Of a stretch of 64,000 nucleotides of DNA, positions 48,301 to 60,700 are shown piece by piece (within the stretch, counting starts at the first letter, position 1; every line of letters starts with the position of its first letter). Both the position numbers and the translations under genes were made by a program. Below the pieces are notes generated by a model. That model did not search any database. It worked only from the letters and a program-made list of their open reading frames with translations, and was not told the origin of the DNA. Source of the DNA: Eucalyptus grandis. Lineage: Eukaryota; Streptophyta; Magnoliopsida; Myrtales; Myrtaceae. Location: assembly GCF_016545825.1 (NCBI RefSeq), contig NC_052613.1, forward strand, positions 39,600,112 to 39,664,111, given 5' to 3'.

Positions 48301-49933
48301 GAGGACCGACAATGTGGCTACGAGCTACTTCCAAACCGTAAGAAGCTCAGCCCGAAACAAGCTCGGTGGCAAGACTTCCCGGCCGAGTTTGATTATGTGC
48401 TGGAGTATAAGCCCGGAAAGTCCACCCGTGGCCGACGCCTTGCGGAAGTTCGAATTGGCCAATGTGGTGAGCAGGCCCGATTGCCCGTGGGTTGATCGTA
48501 TTAAGGAGGGGCTGAAGCATGATCAAAGAGCTCAAGCCCTCCTTCAATACGCCCGGAAGGGCTTGACGAGGATATTTTGGCTTGAGGATGACCTCCTCTA
48601 CACCAAAGGACGGCGACTCTATGTGCCGCTCCACGGGAAGCTTCGAAAGGAAGTCCTAAAAGAGTGCCACGACTCCAAATGGGCGGGACATCCAGGGATC
48701 CACCGCACCATGGCGCTTGTTGAGGATCAATACTACTAGCCGCACATGAGGGATGATGTGGAGACGTATGTGCGGACATGTCTTGTTTGCCAGAAGACAA
48801 GATAGAGCAACGGTCTCCCGCAGACTCCTTGAACCGCTGCTCATCCTGAACGTCCATGGGAGAGTGTCTCCATGGACTTCATCGTGAATTTGCCCAAATC
48901 CGAAGGGTGTCGGGCTCTCATGGTCGTGGTAGATCGCCCTCTCCAAATATGCGACGTTCGTGCCAACCACAATGGAATGCCCAAATGAGGAAGCTGCCAA
49001 GCTGTTCCTCAAGCACGTCGTCAAATATTGGGGTGTTCCACGCACGATCGTGAGCGATCGCGACCCTCGGTTCACCGGATGGCTTTGGACCGAGCTCTTC
49101 AAGTTCTTTGGGGACGAGTCTCAATCTCTCCACCAGCATGCATCCGCAGCACCGACGGGCAAACCGAGCGAGTGAATGGGTTGTCGGAGATCTACCTTCG
49201 GCACTATGTGAGCAATACGCAAGCGAACCGGGCACGGCTGATTGACGTGGCCCACCTCTTACAACTTGCGGCGGGAGTGAGTCCACGAGTCAAAGCCCGT
49301 TCGAAATCGTGACCGGGCAACAGCCCGCTCACGCCGAGCGCACGCTTCGGGATATCGAGGAAGTAGCCCGGCCGCATACAAACTCGCTAAGGAATGGGGT
49401 GAGCACGTGGACTTGGCCCGGGCGTGAACGGATAGGGCCGCGAAACGCACGAAGAAATGGGCCGACAGAAGCGACGGCATGTAGAGTTTCAGGTCGGGAC
49501 TTGGTGCTAGTCAAGTTGCACCTCGTCCTTCGATACGTAAAACGTGAACAAAGGGCTGATCCGTCGCTATGAAGGCCCATTTCGAGTAATACAACGGATC
49601 GGGAAGGTGGCGTACAAGCTGGACATACCAGCCAAGTTCAGGCTCCACCCCGTGTTCCATGTAAGCATGCTGAAACCCTTTCATGTGGATGAGGATGATC
49701 CGGATCGGGGCACATCGCAGCGAGCGCCCCTTAGAGCGAAGACCTCCTATGATCGAGATATTGAGTGTATCCTAGCGGATCGGACCATACGGAAGAAATA
49801 TCGGGCACTAAGGAAGGAGTACCTCGTCCAGTGGAGAGGCCTTCCTGAGAGTGAAGCAAGTTGGGAACCCTCCGAGGCTCTATGGGAATTCAAGGGGCAC
49901 ATCGAAGCCTTCCATGCCACTGACGCGACTTAG
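45367..49933 (+). pseudogene. Chromovirus gag-pol remnant
   Basis: Gag (main frame 45603-46082) shows the retrotransposon capsid pattern (FLWYMERYFQTM, ALLWWRRR, FVEEFRRTYYP). A zinc knuckle CFFCDGPHMARDC lies near 46456-46494. Protease ALVDTGASDLF is at 46663-46695. Reverse transcriptase (about 47240-47770) keeps [10 protein letters not shown] and the YLDDIV core (47678-47702). RNase H (48060-48260) has ETDASDFAIG. The integrase (48660-49190) keeps its His/Cys zinc ligands and the MDFIV and SDRDPRF aspartate motifs. The last frame (49544-49933) ends in a chromodomain (EYLVQWRGL, SEASWEPSEAL). Many frameshifts and some stops separate these blocks, so the element is inactive. Confidence 0.9.
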
Positions 49934-49958
49934 GCGTCGCCGATTAGGTGGGGGAGAA

Positions 49959-50528
49959 TGACACGGCCCACGGACAAGCATGATCCAAGATCGTCCGTAA
50001 GGGACCGTGTCACGCACAACGGGCTGCTCGGAAGCAGCCCACGAACGACCCATGAGCGAACGAGCGGAAGGCCCATGCACGGCCCGGGCGACCCGAGCGA
50101 TGCTCGAGTAGCCCGTGACGGTTCAGCCTGGTCGCGTGTCGACCGACCCGCAACCCCGATCTTGCTTCGACGCACGCCCATGATCCGCCCAAGGCCCGAC
50201 GCACGCGACCCATGGACTTCCCAAGGGTCTGCGGGTGCAGTACCATCGAGTAGCCTTCGAGTAGTCTTGTATGTATAGCTTGTAATGATTATACGGAATC
50301 AAAATGGACCGTTGGATCGGAGGGACGATCCACGGCCGAGATACGACCCACTCTTGTATAAATAGGGATCCTCTCCCACAATGTAATCAGTTCGTTCACA
50401 AGCAAATACACTCTCTTTGCCCATTCGGTTCTTGTGTTCGAGCGAAGTGTGTGTGTAAGGCTGACTTGGGATCACCGATCCTAAGGCCGCGCGGTGTTTG
50501 ATCGACCGAAATTGATCGACCCGTGACA
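49959..50528 (+). repeat. Gypsy 3' LTR
   Basis: 570 bp, preceded by the polypurine tract and ending TGACA at 50528; see the 5' LTR. Confidence 0.9.
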
Positions 50529-51480
50529 CTTGTCTCTAAGCTCATCCCAAGCACTTGCACCAGAGAACGCTTGAATGGGTGTCAAAATCAAGAGCACTCT
50601 ATCAGGAACAGAGGAATAGGCTGCCGAACATGACAAAGGCTAGCCATCTCTTTGATTGAGTAGAGGCCCTAGCATGCCAAAGAAAGGAACATTTAGCACC
50701 CCCGATTACATGCTTTATAAGTTTCGTAAGGATCTCTAAGCATCAAGATTTTCCACCAAATGAAGGATGATGAGTCAGCTGATATTGCCAGAGTCTAAAA
50801 TGATTTTGCCCTGCTGTCTGTAAATTTCCAACCAAGCAACCCATATACACCCACCAGCTCAAGCAAAAATTAGCCAAGTACAATGCATAAAACAAGTTTC
50901 ATTCCACCAAATGATCCTTTGAAGACCCAATCCTCCTTTCTTTCGGAAGATAGATAGTGGTAAGACACGCCTTAACAACTTCGGCAGATGTACTATCACC
51001 CGTAAAAGCTTGTATTTTCTACTCAATTATCTTGATGAATTTTTCCAGGCAAATTGAAGACATTGCACTAGAAATTCGCAATGCTTTGGGTAACGGAAGT
51101 CTACCAGCAAATGACAGTTTCCTAGTAATCCAGGTTTTAAACATGTTACTAGTCTGTCTATCATAGGCCTACATTCCTTTTCGGTCAATTTTTCAATCAC
51201 TAAAGGAACTTCCGAGTATCTCACAGGGAGTTGGCCAGCTTTAACACGTGAAGCATCCAAACATTTCCATAGGTAACTCATCAAAAACACTAGAGAAATG
51301 GATCTCGGTCATGGCAGGATTCAGAATTTGAAACTAGAAAGAGATCTGAACTTGTCAAATACGAATCATAAAGAAAGCATCGACTGCTTGTCACCATTAG
51401 GAAATATCAGCAAATCATCCGCGGAATAGTACCGAGTCAAATGAGCCTTCCGGCATAAAGGATCAGCAAGCGGACAATCT

Positions 51481-53458
51481 TTTTTTCTCCCACTTTCGTT
51501 AAACTGTTCTAGATATTAGGCCTAATCTTCGAAGAAAGCCCGCCCATCTAATCTAATTCATGTGGGAAATTTGTGGAAGGATCCGTTAAGAGGTCCCGAA
51601 CTCGAAGATCTCTTTCCAATCAGTGGGTAAATATTCTACTGAAAGTCGTATCAATTCCACGAACTCAGTGTTAGATTACCTGACGTCCGTAAAGAGTGTC
51701 ATCTTTTGCAGTGGCGGTGGATTTGATTAGCGCAGAGTATGATCTAGGCGAGTATGTAAGGGCACATCATACAGTCCCTTCAGGTTTCCGGAATCATGAG
51801 GCTGAAGAAAACTAGAGAATCTATCATTTATCTGGGCCAACGAGCTTGTGGTTTTGTCATTTTATGTGGGTCTTGTGCATTTTTGACTGATGGATGGGCT
51901 CCCAAGGAAAACCAGGCCCAACATGCTCAGATAATATTTGTTAATCTCAACACCTATCCATATTCTTCCTTGTGGTAGAAAAATATTCTCAATTTTTATC
52001 ACTATAATATCTAAATTATCAGCTAGATCACTTCCATTATATTTCTACATTAGTTCAATCAAGTTTTTTGCATCGACCCATTTGTTGGGATAGTAACATT
52101 GGTTATTTGACCCGCCATATGATTTATCTTGCATCTCTCTCCGATGTGAAAGAAGAAATGCTTTTGATATAAGAATCTCTTATATTTGTGAAGGACATTT
52201 CAAAAATCGAACAATGTCATAGTCATTTTCCCTTTATCTTATTATAGTTGTGATAGAGTGTACAACCATTTTTCTATTAAGAAGACTGAAATTTGTCATT
52301 CAAGTTTCTGATGTCTAGTCTAGATATTCAAATGAGATGACTCTATTGCGCTGTTTCCCAGAGAAGAAAGGTTGCTTTCTGTGTTGGTATATTCTGAAAG
52401 AGTTATTAAGTATAAAAAACTGTCGCTTAAAAAAATTAACCATTTGACTTTCCAGTAATTTGTCGATAACTCACTGACACATTTAGCAAATTACCAACTC
52501 TTTGTTATAGTTTGTAGAGTATCAATTTGTCTTACATTCTATCAATTTTTATTTACTTTTATCATTACAGCTTAAAATTAGCAACTATTATATGAATTTT
52601 CCGATCTTTATTTAAATGATTTACCAACAAGTTTTCTATTAAATTACCATATAACTTTTCGGTTATCAACTTTTGTGTAAGTTGCTTCAATTTTATATGA
52701 TACTTTAGTGTATCAGCTTTCTTATCGCTTACCAAAGTTAATCTATCATTGCTTATAAGAGATAATAAATTTGAAGTAGTAGTAAGTCATGCAAATAAAA
52801 GCTGGTAAGTTAGTAAAAAAGTTGATAATTTGCAAACTACAAGGAAAATGTCTAACTCATCAAACATTTTGTTTTTTTTTTACTAGTAGTCATCTAATAC
52901 TTATCAATATCGATTGAAATTTAACAGCGTAAAAAAAAAGTACTTTTTTGGACACGGAACAATAAAATTCAGTCGATCCGGTGACATCATCTAAGATTGC
53001 ATTCTTAGAATATTAATGCTGTTGGTGACATTTCATTGATCTTTTGGAGGAAAGCGAAAAAACAACGGAAGGATGGAGAAGAGGAGAAAGCTTACCAAAA
53101 AAGAGAAAACTGTGAGAAGATAATATAAATAGACATGTATTCATCATTTAATAACCATGTCATAAGGAAATTAGACTAAGGTGACCACATTATTCCATCC
53201 ATTTTAATTAACCGTTTTGGTGGTTGAATACTATTTTTGAGTGCACATTTATTTCCATCCATTTACGTGATGATTCAATGGACAAAGCATCAGCAAGTAG
53301 CTCGTGCCCTAGCGTGCAAATGTCCCAAGCGATGGTTGCCGTCCATTAATTAACTTAACTATAATTGTGCTGATGAATCTGTCCTACTCGGATAGTCGGT
53401 TTTCATAATCCAATGCATTGAAGTTGCTCTTACTAGTCAAGGATCAGTTTCGTTTTGA
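51481..53458. other. AT-rich intergenic region
   Basis: No gene is supported. 52440-52860 is a very AT-rich stretch with repeated ACCAACT/TTATCAA words on both strands, possibly an old MITE. The remainder shows nothing recognisable. Confidence 0.4.
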
Positions 53459-53661
53459 ATGTTATTGGGTATGTATAGGTATTATAGGGAATTCATCTCC
53501 TCTAAACTTAGTCTGATGAACCAACTGAAATTGTATGAAAATTAAGTTGGAATTTAAGCTTAAGTACACAAACCCTAGTCGATATAACACAACGTGTCAA
53601 ATAATTTTCCCTCCCATGAACGGAGTATCCAATTTATTCAAAAAATTGGTGTAGAAAATAA

Positions 53662-54094
53662 GGGTGCGAATGATAATCATTTTATCTCCGAATTCTATTT
53701 ATGGCCAAAAATAGATTTTCCTATTTTTATTCAATAGATGGGTTTCTGAGCAAAAATATACATTTGATAACGATATAAAATCTCTGTTCTTAAATAAAAA
53801 TTCATTTGATAGACCTTCTTAATATCTCCCTCTTGGGTGGGTGGTGGACGGCGGGCGGTAGGCGGGTGGTTGACTAGCAGTAATGAAGGTGAGCAATGAG
53901 AAGAATTTTTATCTTTTATTTCTTATCCATAAATAGAATAGTAGAAAATTTCTACTTCTCTATTCTATTCCAAACCTATTTCTAAGCTAAAAAATTGTCT
54001 CAAAAAAATAAATTAAATTGCGTGTGTTATCAAATGGATTTCTTTTCCAAACATACTTTCAAAAAAAAAAATAGAATGATTATCATTCGCGTCC
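53662..54094. mobile_element. PIF/Harbinger-like MITE (partner copy)
   Basis: The ends GGGTGCGAATGATAATCATT and the inverse AATGATTATCATTCGCGTCC are flanked on both sides by TAA (53659-53661 and 54095-54097). It corresponds to 206-569 and predates the duplication. Confidence 0.75.
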
Positions 54095-54164
54095 TAAATG
54101 TGCAAGAATATTTCCTTCCTCGAAGTTAAGTTTGTTATGTAACTTCAAAAAATTATTTCATCTG

Positions 54165-54810
54165 TCTATAATTTCAAAAAAGTCATAAACCTATTACATT
54201 AGTACCAATTTAATCCTAAACATTTCAATTGAATTAATTTAGTCTTAAATTTTTTTACATTGGCACATATTAAGTCCATCCAGCCAATTTATGCTAGAAA
54301 TTGTTGATATGGACTCTAGTCATTTTACATGGCAAGACCGGTGCTAACGTAGACATTTTTATTTAATATTTAACTATTTTTTTAAGTTTTCAAATAATTT
54401 TTTCTTTCCTTTTTTTTTTTTTTCCTTATTTCCTTATTTTCTTTCATTTCGTTTATTTTCTTTCTTCCTTATTGTCCTCCGCCAACCCGCCAACCTCTAG
54501 GATAGTTGGCAAGGGTTGGGCAAAGCCACCTCTTGCCAGACCCAATGAGAGTTGGCAAGCATGGGAACACTCTTGCCAGTCTCACTTGGACAAGGCCCCT
54601 CGCCAGATCTGGGGAGGGCAGCCTTGATCTTTTCATCGAACAACTTTTCCGGCTACTTGCTCCCTATAAATTTTGCAGCTTTTGTTATGCTTTGAAAGCT
54701 GGCCAGCTCAATGATTATTGTCTTCTTTGGAAGCCAAACGGGTAGATTTAAAGCTGTAGCTCGATTGTTGCTTGACGAGGAGAAAAGAGGCTCAAACTAC
54801 ACTAAAGGAG
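54165..54810. mobile_element. Mutator-like element remnant (partner copy)
   Basis: It corresponds to 640-1310, with the same left signature and GC-rich block, and again no clear right terminus. Confidence 0.5.
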
Positions 54811-56850
54811 CAGGAGGCTAAGAAAATTGATGTCCATAGAAAATTATTATACGGACTTGCTATTTGGATAATACGGTGAATAGAGCCAATCACACAGTAA
54901 AGAACTTTAATCTTTCTAGTACATCTAGAGTCTCACTATCTTTTATCACGTGATTAATCTGGTTAGAAGTCTTATTCTAAACAACATAATACCTCCGCTC
55001 ATATCTTGGCAAAGCGTCCTCTGATCAAAGGCGATCTCTTGACTTTGCATGGCCATCGTTTGGGTTGTGTGATTGGCATTGGCATGCACCTTTATTGGTG
55101 TTAGTTGACACAACCTCTTTCGCGCATCATCAATAGTCCTCACGCATTCTTTTTCCTGGTACAGAGACGATGATACGTCTACCAATAAGGGATGAAATAA
55201 AGGTTCTTTTGTTTTGCCGGCCAACGGAAGAGACATAATGATATATAAAGCCGGGCAACGTTGACTCCACGCTCGTGAACCTTCAAGTTAGTGGACGACT
55301 TGACCGGAGATCGTCACGCCATATCCACCAAGAACATCTTAATTATGCCCTCCCACCTAACTCAACGTTTCTGCGGGAGATCCTCCCTCATTCAATGCAT
55401 TCACACGTATAATGGAGAAACAACTGGACTCGAGAAGAGTAGAATCCACTGGCAGAAGAAGTTCAGATTTCGTGACTCTTATCAAGAACAGCTTATGATT
55501 TGATGGGATGTCATTAGAGACATAATTCTGTGTAGATAGAGTCGAAGAACATGCATGAATAATGTCGAAGATGGAGAGATGTTCTTCTGCGTAGGGTTTG
55601 GCCAAGTGGGTCAATTCCCCAAGAGTTATCAAGTGCCTTGTTCCGATCACAATCTTTTTCCAATTCCATGCGTGCATGAACAGTATTTAAGCACGAGAGA
55701 ACCGGGATAGGCACAGTGCACTTAATTGTTAAGAAGCATCTGAACACGAAGTCACCTGAGACTTTACTTATTACATAAATTATATATCTTGGCACGCCTT
55801 TTTTTCATAAAATATATCTAGTTGAATGCCCGGTTGATATAGTGAAGGTGTTTAAGAGTGAGAAAACTGACACTTGTTCAGCGTCTAATTTGTTAACCAG
55901 TGCCGTTCGGAAATTTTATCTAGCATAACTTCACTAGCTGATTATGCTCGTATATGGAATTATTCCATCCTACATATGTGTAGACCAACCACGTTTCGTT
56001 AACGAGGAGATAGCAAAGCAGTGGGGTTGATTATGCTTCCATGAGTTTATTTATAGCATTAATGGTATCATGTGATTGGCTCGGCTTGTTCGGTTCCATC
56101 TAGAATAATTCAATGGAGTCAACCATACTTCCAACATTGATTGAGGTCCCGCTTATCATTCTATGGCCAGCAGCAGCCTACCATTTCCTGTGGTGGGAAG
56201 AGCTTCAGTAATTCGTGCGTACAACAACCACCCAAACCAACACCACAACCCCCCGGCGGGCCTGCGGCGGGGGTGAAAATTACCTGCTGGTCATCTGTAC
56301 ATGACAACATTAATTAGTGCAGCTTCTTCTTTAGTCTTATTTCATAGTTTGTCACATTATTTTTCACTTTTTATTTTGTCACGGGATCTAGCGTGTTTCA
56401 TTGATTGTAGGGGTGTGCAATAGAGTTAGGAATCGCCCAAATCACTTGGAACCGAACCAAACCTTACCTGAAAATGACGGTTCCCTAAGAACTGGTCCAG
56501 TTTCCTATTCTAGGTGTGGAACTACTCATCCACCCGAACTGAACCGATATATGTGTGTGTATATACATATTTCTCATTTTTAAGTTTTCATTTTTCATAA
56601 CAAAATTCTAGTTTTCCTCTTCATCTCTCTCCGCCTCTTGCTTCACTCATCTCGTGCCCTCGCCTCCCTTTGTCACTCTTGCTCTCGGTGGCCTTCAGCC
56701 TCTTCAATCCCTTCCTTACCCTTGCTCTAGATCACCTTCGGCCCGGTTGATCCCTCGATCACCCTCACTCTCAGTTGTCTTGGGCCTCCAATCTCATTGC
56801 TTACTCTCAAATCTCATGCCTCTTTCGAAGTGGGGACCTTTCGATTGGTT

Positions 56851-59007
56851 TCATGGACCCACCGGGGAACTGAATCACCAATGGGCAATTCCCAATTCTA
56901 GAGTGGGAACTATCCGCTTTAGAACTGATTACTCCTAGTTAGTTGAATTGAGATGACTTATTTACTTGATGAGCAAAGGTAGGAATACTATGTTTGATTT
57001 CCTAAATTTACATATTAAGTGATGTCATAAATAGCAAATTGATACTTAAATAAGTAAATCATATCCAACGTCTAATAAATGATTGTCATATATAGTTTAT
57101 TATGATCTTAATTTAAATCGGCCTTAATAAAATGAGCATTATTAGTTTTTGATAGTTTTGAGCCAGTTAGTTTTCGATAGTGTTGAGTTGGTTGACACAT
57201 TTGTGACACAAACATGATCTATAACATAATCCAAAATGATTCAAGTCGGAGTTATTTAATCCTTGACTTGTGTCATGTGGTGTTGTGATCAATTTAAAAT
57301 TGTTTCTTCACACACCTTATAATAGTGCATGTTGAGTATATGTAAGAGATTAATTCATGCTTTGTCAAGAACTTTTTATAAATTTGGCCGTTGAACATTT
57401 TATTAGGCTATGGCATTGGCATGAAGGAGATGTCATTTCTAATTCAAACCAACCAATAAACGCTAGTTCTGATGATCAACTTCTAATTGGTTTTCATGTC
57501 AATAATTTTAAATAAATTAATGGTAATTTTTGGACATGTAGACAGATTTGAGATAAGAATGAAAGTTAAGAATTTTGTGTACCATAAAAAAATAATTCAG
57601 AGCAGAATTGGAATTGAATCCAAAGGTTGGAGTTTTATCGGTTGGACCAAAGAAGTCGGTTATAAAGAGGAGAAATTTCTATGATTCAATTTCAGTGTAT
57701 TGAAATATTATATTCGTCGACAAGACAAGTCAAGCCGTGGGACTCGGCCAGTCGGCACTCTGTCATAATCTGACTGATTCTCCAATTTGATAGCGAGTCT
57801 ACGTCAATCCATTTTGCCTGCGGAAATCTGCTTTTGTCAACGTAAACCCCACTGAGCCAGGACAAAGACTCCGTCCAAAAAAAAAAAAAAAAAATGTAGG
57901 AAAAAGACAAATGAAAGAACTGAAACCCGAAGCTGATAATAGAACGAGCAACGCACAATCCAGATTCAAGCGACTCACACTTACGTGATCAGATCAATAC
58001 CAGTTCCGTTTGAAATCTAGGGACGACTCAAATTTCATGAATAAATCCGGTCTTGAGCGGCTAAGAATACAAAGCAACGTCATAAGCTATTTAGACGAAG
58101 TGAGTTGCATGTTCAGAAATCCGATAATAATATTTGCTCTGGTAGGTAAGTAGGCTTCGCAAAACCAACCTCGGCATCACCTAGCATCATTCAAGAAAGT
58201 ATTTGTGCTCGTTGCAGCTCCTCGATCACTTCATCACATTAACATGAGTATTTGATCGTGGATATTATCAAACTTAGTTCCTACTTGAATTGACCTAATG
58301 AATCAAGTAGCGGGAAGACTCAGTTTGTAGAATTCGTAGGTCTCTTCAATACTAAATTCAATCGAAGTGAAACCCAGTCCCACATTCAACTGTGCAATTG
58401 CAGCAGTCCGACCAAGTTGCGTATTTTTCTTAAGGATACCGTTGCTATTTAGCCTTTCCCCTAGATATAAACTACAAACTTTAATAACCTCAAATAGAGA
58501 TATTTACTGTAAATTCTCAATGACAAATCTGCAGTAATTAACTTTCGCAATATGGTAAAATCAGTTAGCATTATGATCAAAAGAAAAGTTGGCGTATGTC
58601 CACATACAGAACCTAATTTCCAGAGCGTTTGGGTACTCTGGGCAACATGCAAATCGCAGCGGCAGCTACTTTTGCCGAACTTTTTATGTCCTCCTAAGTA
58701 ATGCGTACATGGGAGCTAACTTTGCGATTGCAACACCTACCTCCATCTTCCAATAAATGAGGATACCACTTCTGGATAAGATGCTAACTGTGAACCATAA
58801 TGACTTGCTATTTAAGTTATATTCGGCTTCGAACTGTCTATCGTGTGGAAAGTTGACCCGCACTGTTTTCCGGCCCCCCAATGAAAAAGAAGCATCATAA
58901 GGAAGTCATCAGTGAATTCAGATTATGTTCTTTTAATGAAGGCTCCAATTATGCACATTAGTGTTCTTTTCTTCAAGTTGAGAAGAGGGTGTCTTAGGCT
59001 TGCGCTC
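56851..59007. other. Intergenic region before the KCS gene
   Basis: 56408-56940 is probably a hAT-like fragment. 57800-57900 ends in 'gactccgtcc' plus an 18-base poly(A), which could be a retroposed (SINE-like) end, but no promoter boxes are recognisable. The rest shows no supported feature. Minus-strand frames at 57692-57958 and 58684-58881 are not convincing. Confidence 0.35.
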
Positions 59008-59016
59008 TATATATAT
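59008..59016 (+). promoter_or_regulatory. Possible TATA box of the KCS gene
   Basis: TATATATAT lies about 300 bases before the ATG at 59318, followed by a CT-rich stretch (59282-59300) as is common in plant 5' leaders. The distance is long, so the assignment is tentative. Confidence 0.35.
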
Positions 59017-59317
59017 GGTCAAGCTTTCTTGCTTATCTTGCCCAAGCATTAGTCCGCATCGTGATTGCTCTTGAAGCGCTCGAGAAAGCTGTGTGACCTT
59101 TGATGGGGTTAATGTGAAGCGCACTGGCTCGTTGACCACTGTGCTCTCACACGCACTCTGATTTCTCGCCATTCTGACAAAAGCAACGCGATGTTTTTCC
59201 ACTTTCATCTCCCTCATTAAGTGCTTCCTTTAAATTCTCACCTGACAATTCGTACGTCTTCTCTCTCCTTTGGCCTTCTGCATCTCTCTCTCTCTCCCTC
59301 TGGTTGTGTGAGTGAAG

Positions 59318-60700
59318 ATGGAGCTTCTCTTGATGCTTTACCTTGTCCCTATTTTCTTCTCCTTGCTCATCTTATGGAGAAAGATTGATGAGAGGAGGGA
59401 CAGAGAGTGCTACATACTAGATTACCAATGCTACAAGCCAACCAACGACCGGATGCTAGACACCGAGTTCTGTGGCGAGATCATCAAAAGGACCAAGAAC
59501 CTTGGCCTCCTCGAGTACCAATTCCTCTTGAAAGCCATTGTGAGCGCGGGCATTGGCGAACAGACCTATGCCCCTAGGATCATGTTCTCAGGCCGCGAAG
59601 ACAACCCGGCGCTGAACGACGGCATCTCCGAGATGGAAGAGTTCTTCTACGATAGCATCGGCAAGCTCTTGGAGAGGTCAGGCCTATCTCCCACCCAAAT
59701 TGATGTGCTTGTGGTCAATGTGTCCATGCTCTCTACAGTCCCTTCTTTATCTGCTAGAATTGTGAATCGCTACAAAATGAGGGAGGACATTAAAGTGTTT
59801 AATCTCACTGGAATGGGGTGTAGCGCCAGCCTAATATCGGTTGATATCGTTAGGAACGTCTTTATGTCCCAAAAGAATAGGTATGCTCTAGTTGTCACAT
59901 CGGAGTCATTGAGCCCTAACTGGTACTCGGGCAACGACCGGTCAATGATCCTAGCCAATTGCTTGTTCCGGTCTGGTGGGTGCGCGATCCTGTTATCGAA
60001 CAATAGGGCCTTGGCAGATCAGGCCATGTTCAAGCTCAGGTGCTTGGTGAGGACCCACCACGGGGCGAGGGACGAGTCGTACGAGTGTTGCATCCAGCAG
60101 GAGGACGCGCAAGGACGCATAGGGTTCCACCTCGGGAAGACCCTTCCGAAGGCGGCAACCCGGGCACTCGTTGACAATCTCAAGGCGATCTCCCCGAAGA
60201 TACTGCCGATCAGAGAGCTTGTCCGCTTCGCGGCAGTCTCTATGTACCGAAAAATGATGAACCAGAACCCGACCAAAGGATCAGGGCCAAGGCCAGTGTT
60301 GAACTTCAAGAAGGGGGTGGACCACTTTTGCATACACACAGGTGGGAAGGCCGTGATCGACGGCATCGGGGTAAACCTCAATCTGAGCGAGTACGATCTC
60401 GAGCCGGCTAGGATGACGCTCCATAGGTTTGGGAACACATCGGCGAGTAGCTTGTGGTATGTCCTTGGATACATGGAAGCAAAGAAGAGGCTGAAAAAGG
60501 GTGATAAGGTGTTCATGATAAGCTTTGGTGCTGGATTTAAATGCAACAGTTGCCTATGGGAAGTGGTGAGAGATTTAGGAGATGGTAACGTGTGGAGTGA
60601 TTGCGTCGATAGCTACCCGCCGGAGTCCATTGTCAATCCTTTCCTGGAGAAGTTCGGCTGGATCAGGGACGAAGACCCAAGCACCTTCAAGATGCTTTAG
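59318..60700 (+). CDS. KCS12-like: 3-ketoacyl-CoA synthase, KCS3/KCS12/KCS19 type
   Basis: An intact intronless frame of 460 residues starts at ATG 59318. It has a single hydrophobic N-terminal segment (residues 2-20), shorter than the two of most KCS enzymes, as in the KCS3/12/19 group. The FAE1/CUT1 condensing domain follows: DYQCYKP (35-41), SAGIGEQTYAPR (76-87), VNVSMLSTVPS (133-143), the active-site Cys168 in LTGMGCSAS, ESLSPNWYSGNDRSMILANC (196-215), His336/His340 in HFCIHTGGKAVIDG and Asn373 in HRFGNTSASS. KCS enzymes sit in the ER and condense malonyl-CoA with long-chain acyl-CoA, the first step of very-long-chain fatty acid elongation for waxes and cutin-linked lipids. Arabidopsis KCS3 is reported to act mainly as a regulator of KCS6, so catalysis here is likely but not certain. 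The linker near 315-330 is short. AATAAA follows at 60924. Confidence 0.92.
   Translation: MELLLMLYLVPIFFSLLILWRKIDERRDRECYILDYQCYKPTNDRMLDTEFCGEIIKRTKNLGLLEYQFLLKAIVSAGIGEQTYAPRIMFSGREDNPALNDGISEMEEFFYDSIGKLLERSGLSPTQIDVLVVNVSMLSTVPSLSARIVNRYKMREDIKVFNLTGMGCSASLISVDIVRNVFMSQKNRYALVVTSESLSPNWYSGNDRSMILANCLFRSGGCAILLSNNRALADQAMFKLRCLVRTHHGARDESYECCIQQEDAQGRIGFHLGKTLPKAATRALVDNLKAISPKILPIRELVRFAAVSMYRKMMNQNPTKGSGPRPVLNFKKGVDHFCIHTGGKAVIDGIGVNLNLSEYDLEPARMTLHRFGNTSASSLWYVLGYMEAKKRLKKGDKVFMISFGAGFKCNSCLWEVVRDLGDGNVWSDCVDSYPPESIVNPFLEKFGWIRDEDPSTFKML

Larger units (their letters stand above)
44761..50528 (+). mobile_element. Ty3/gypsy chromovirus retrotransposon, decayed
   Basis: Two LTRs (44761-45335 and 49959-50528) start TGACACGGCCCACGG and end TGACA. 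The primer-binding site TGGTATCAGAGCC follows the left LTR (45338 on), and the polypurine tract GTGGGGGAGAA precedes the right LTR. CTTG flanks both sides (44757-44760 and 50529-50532). The order gag, protease, reverse transcriptase, RNase H, integrase with a C-terminal chromodomain identifies a chromovirus. Each LTR carries a promoter-like TATAAATA. Confidence 0.92.
44590..51480 (-). mobile_element. LINE fragment split by the gypsy element
   Basis: On the minus strand, 51401-51432 encodes YYSADDLLIF, matching the FADD-type catalytic region of plant non-LTR reverse transcriptases. 51025-51120 encodes KLSFAGRLPLPKALR, the KVLSYAGR motif typical of these proteins, preceded by a PLVIEKLTEKECRPMIDRL stretch. 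Several frameshifts and stops are present. The sequence runs on to 50529, is interrupted by the gypsy element (44761-50528), and probably continues at 44590-44760. It is an old, dead copy. I see no poly(A) tail or target duplication. Confidence 0.65.
53459..56850. repeat. Right copy of the segmental duplication
   Basis: Direct repeat of 1-6300 without the LTR insertion. The junction near 55172-55176 reads across the site occupied by the LTR in the left copy. Between about 56345 and 56680 it has sequence absent from the left copy, starting near a TAGGGGTGTGCAA terminus (56408) that resembles the hAT-like end at 7192. Confidence 0.85.
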
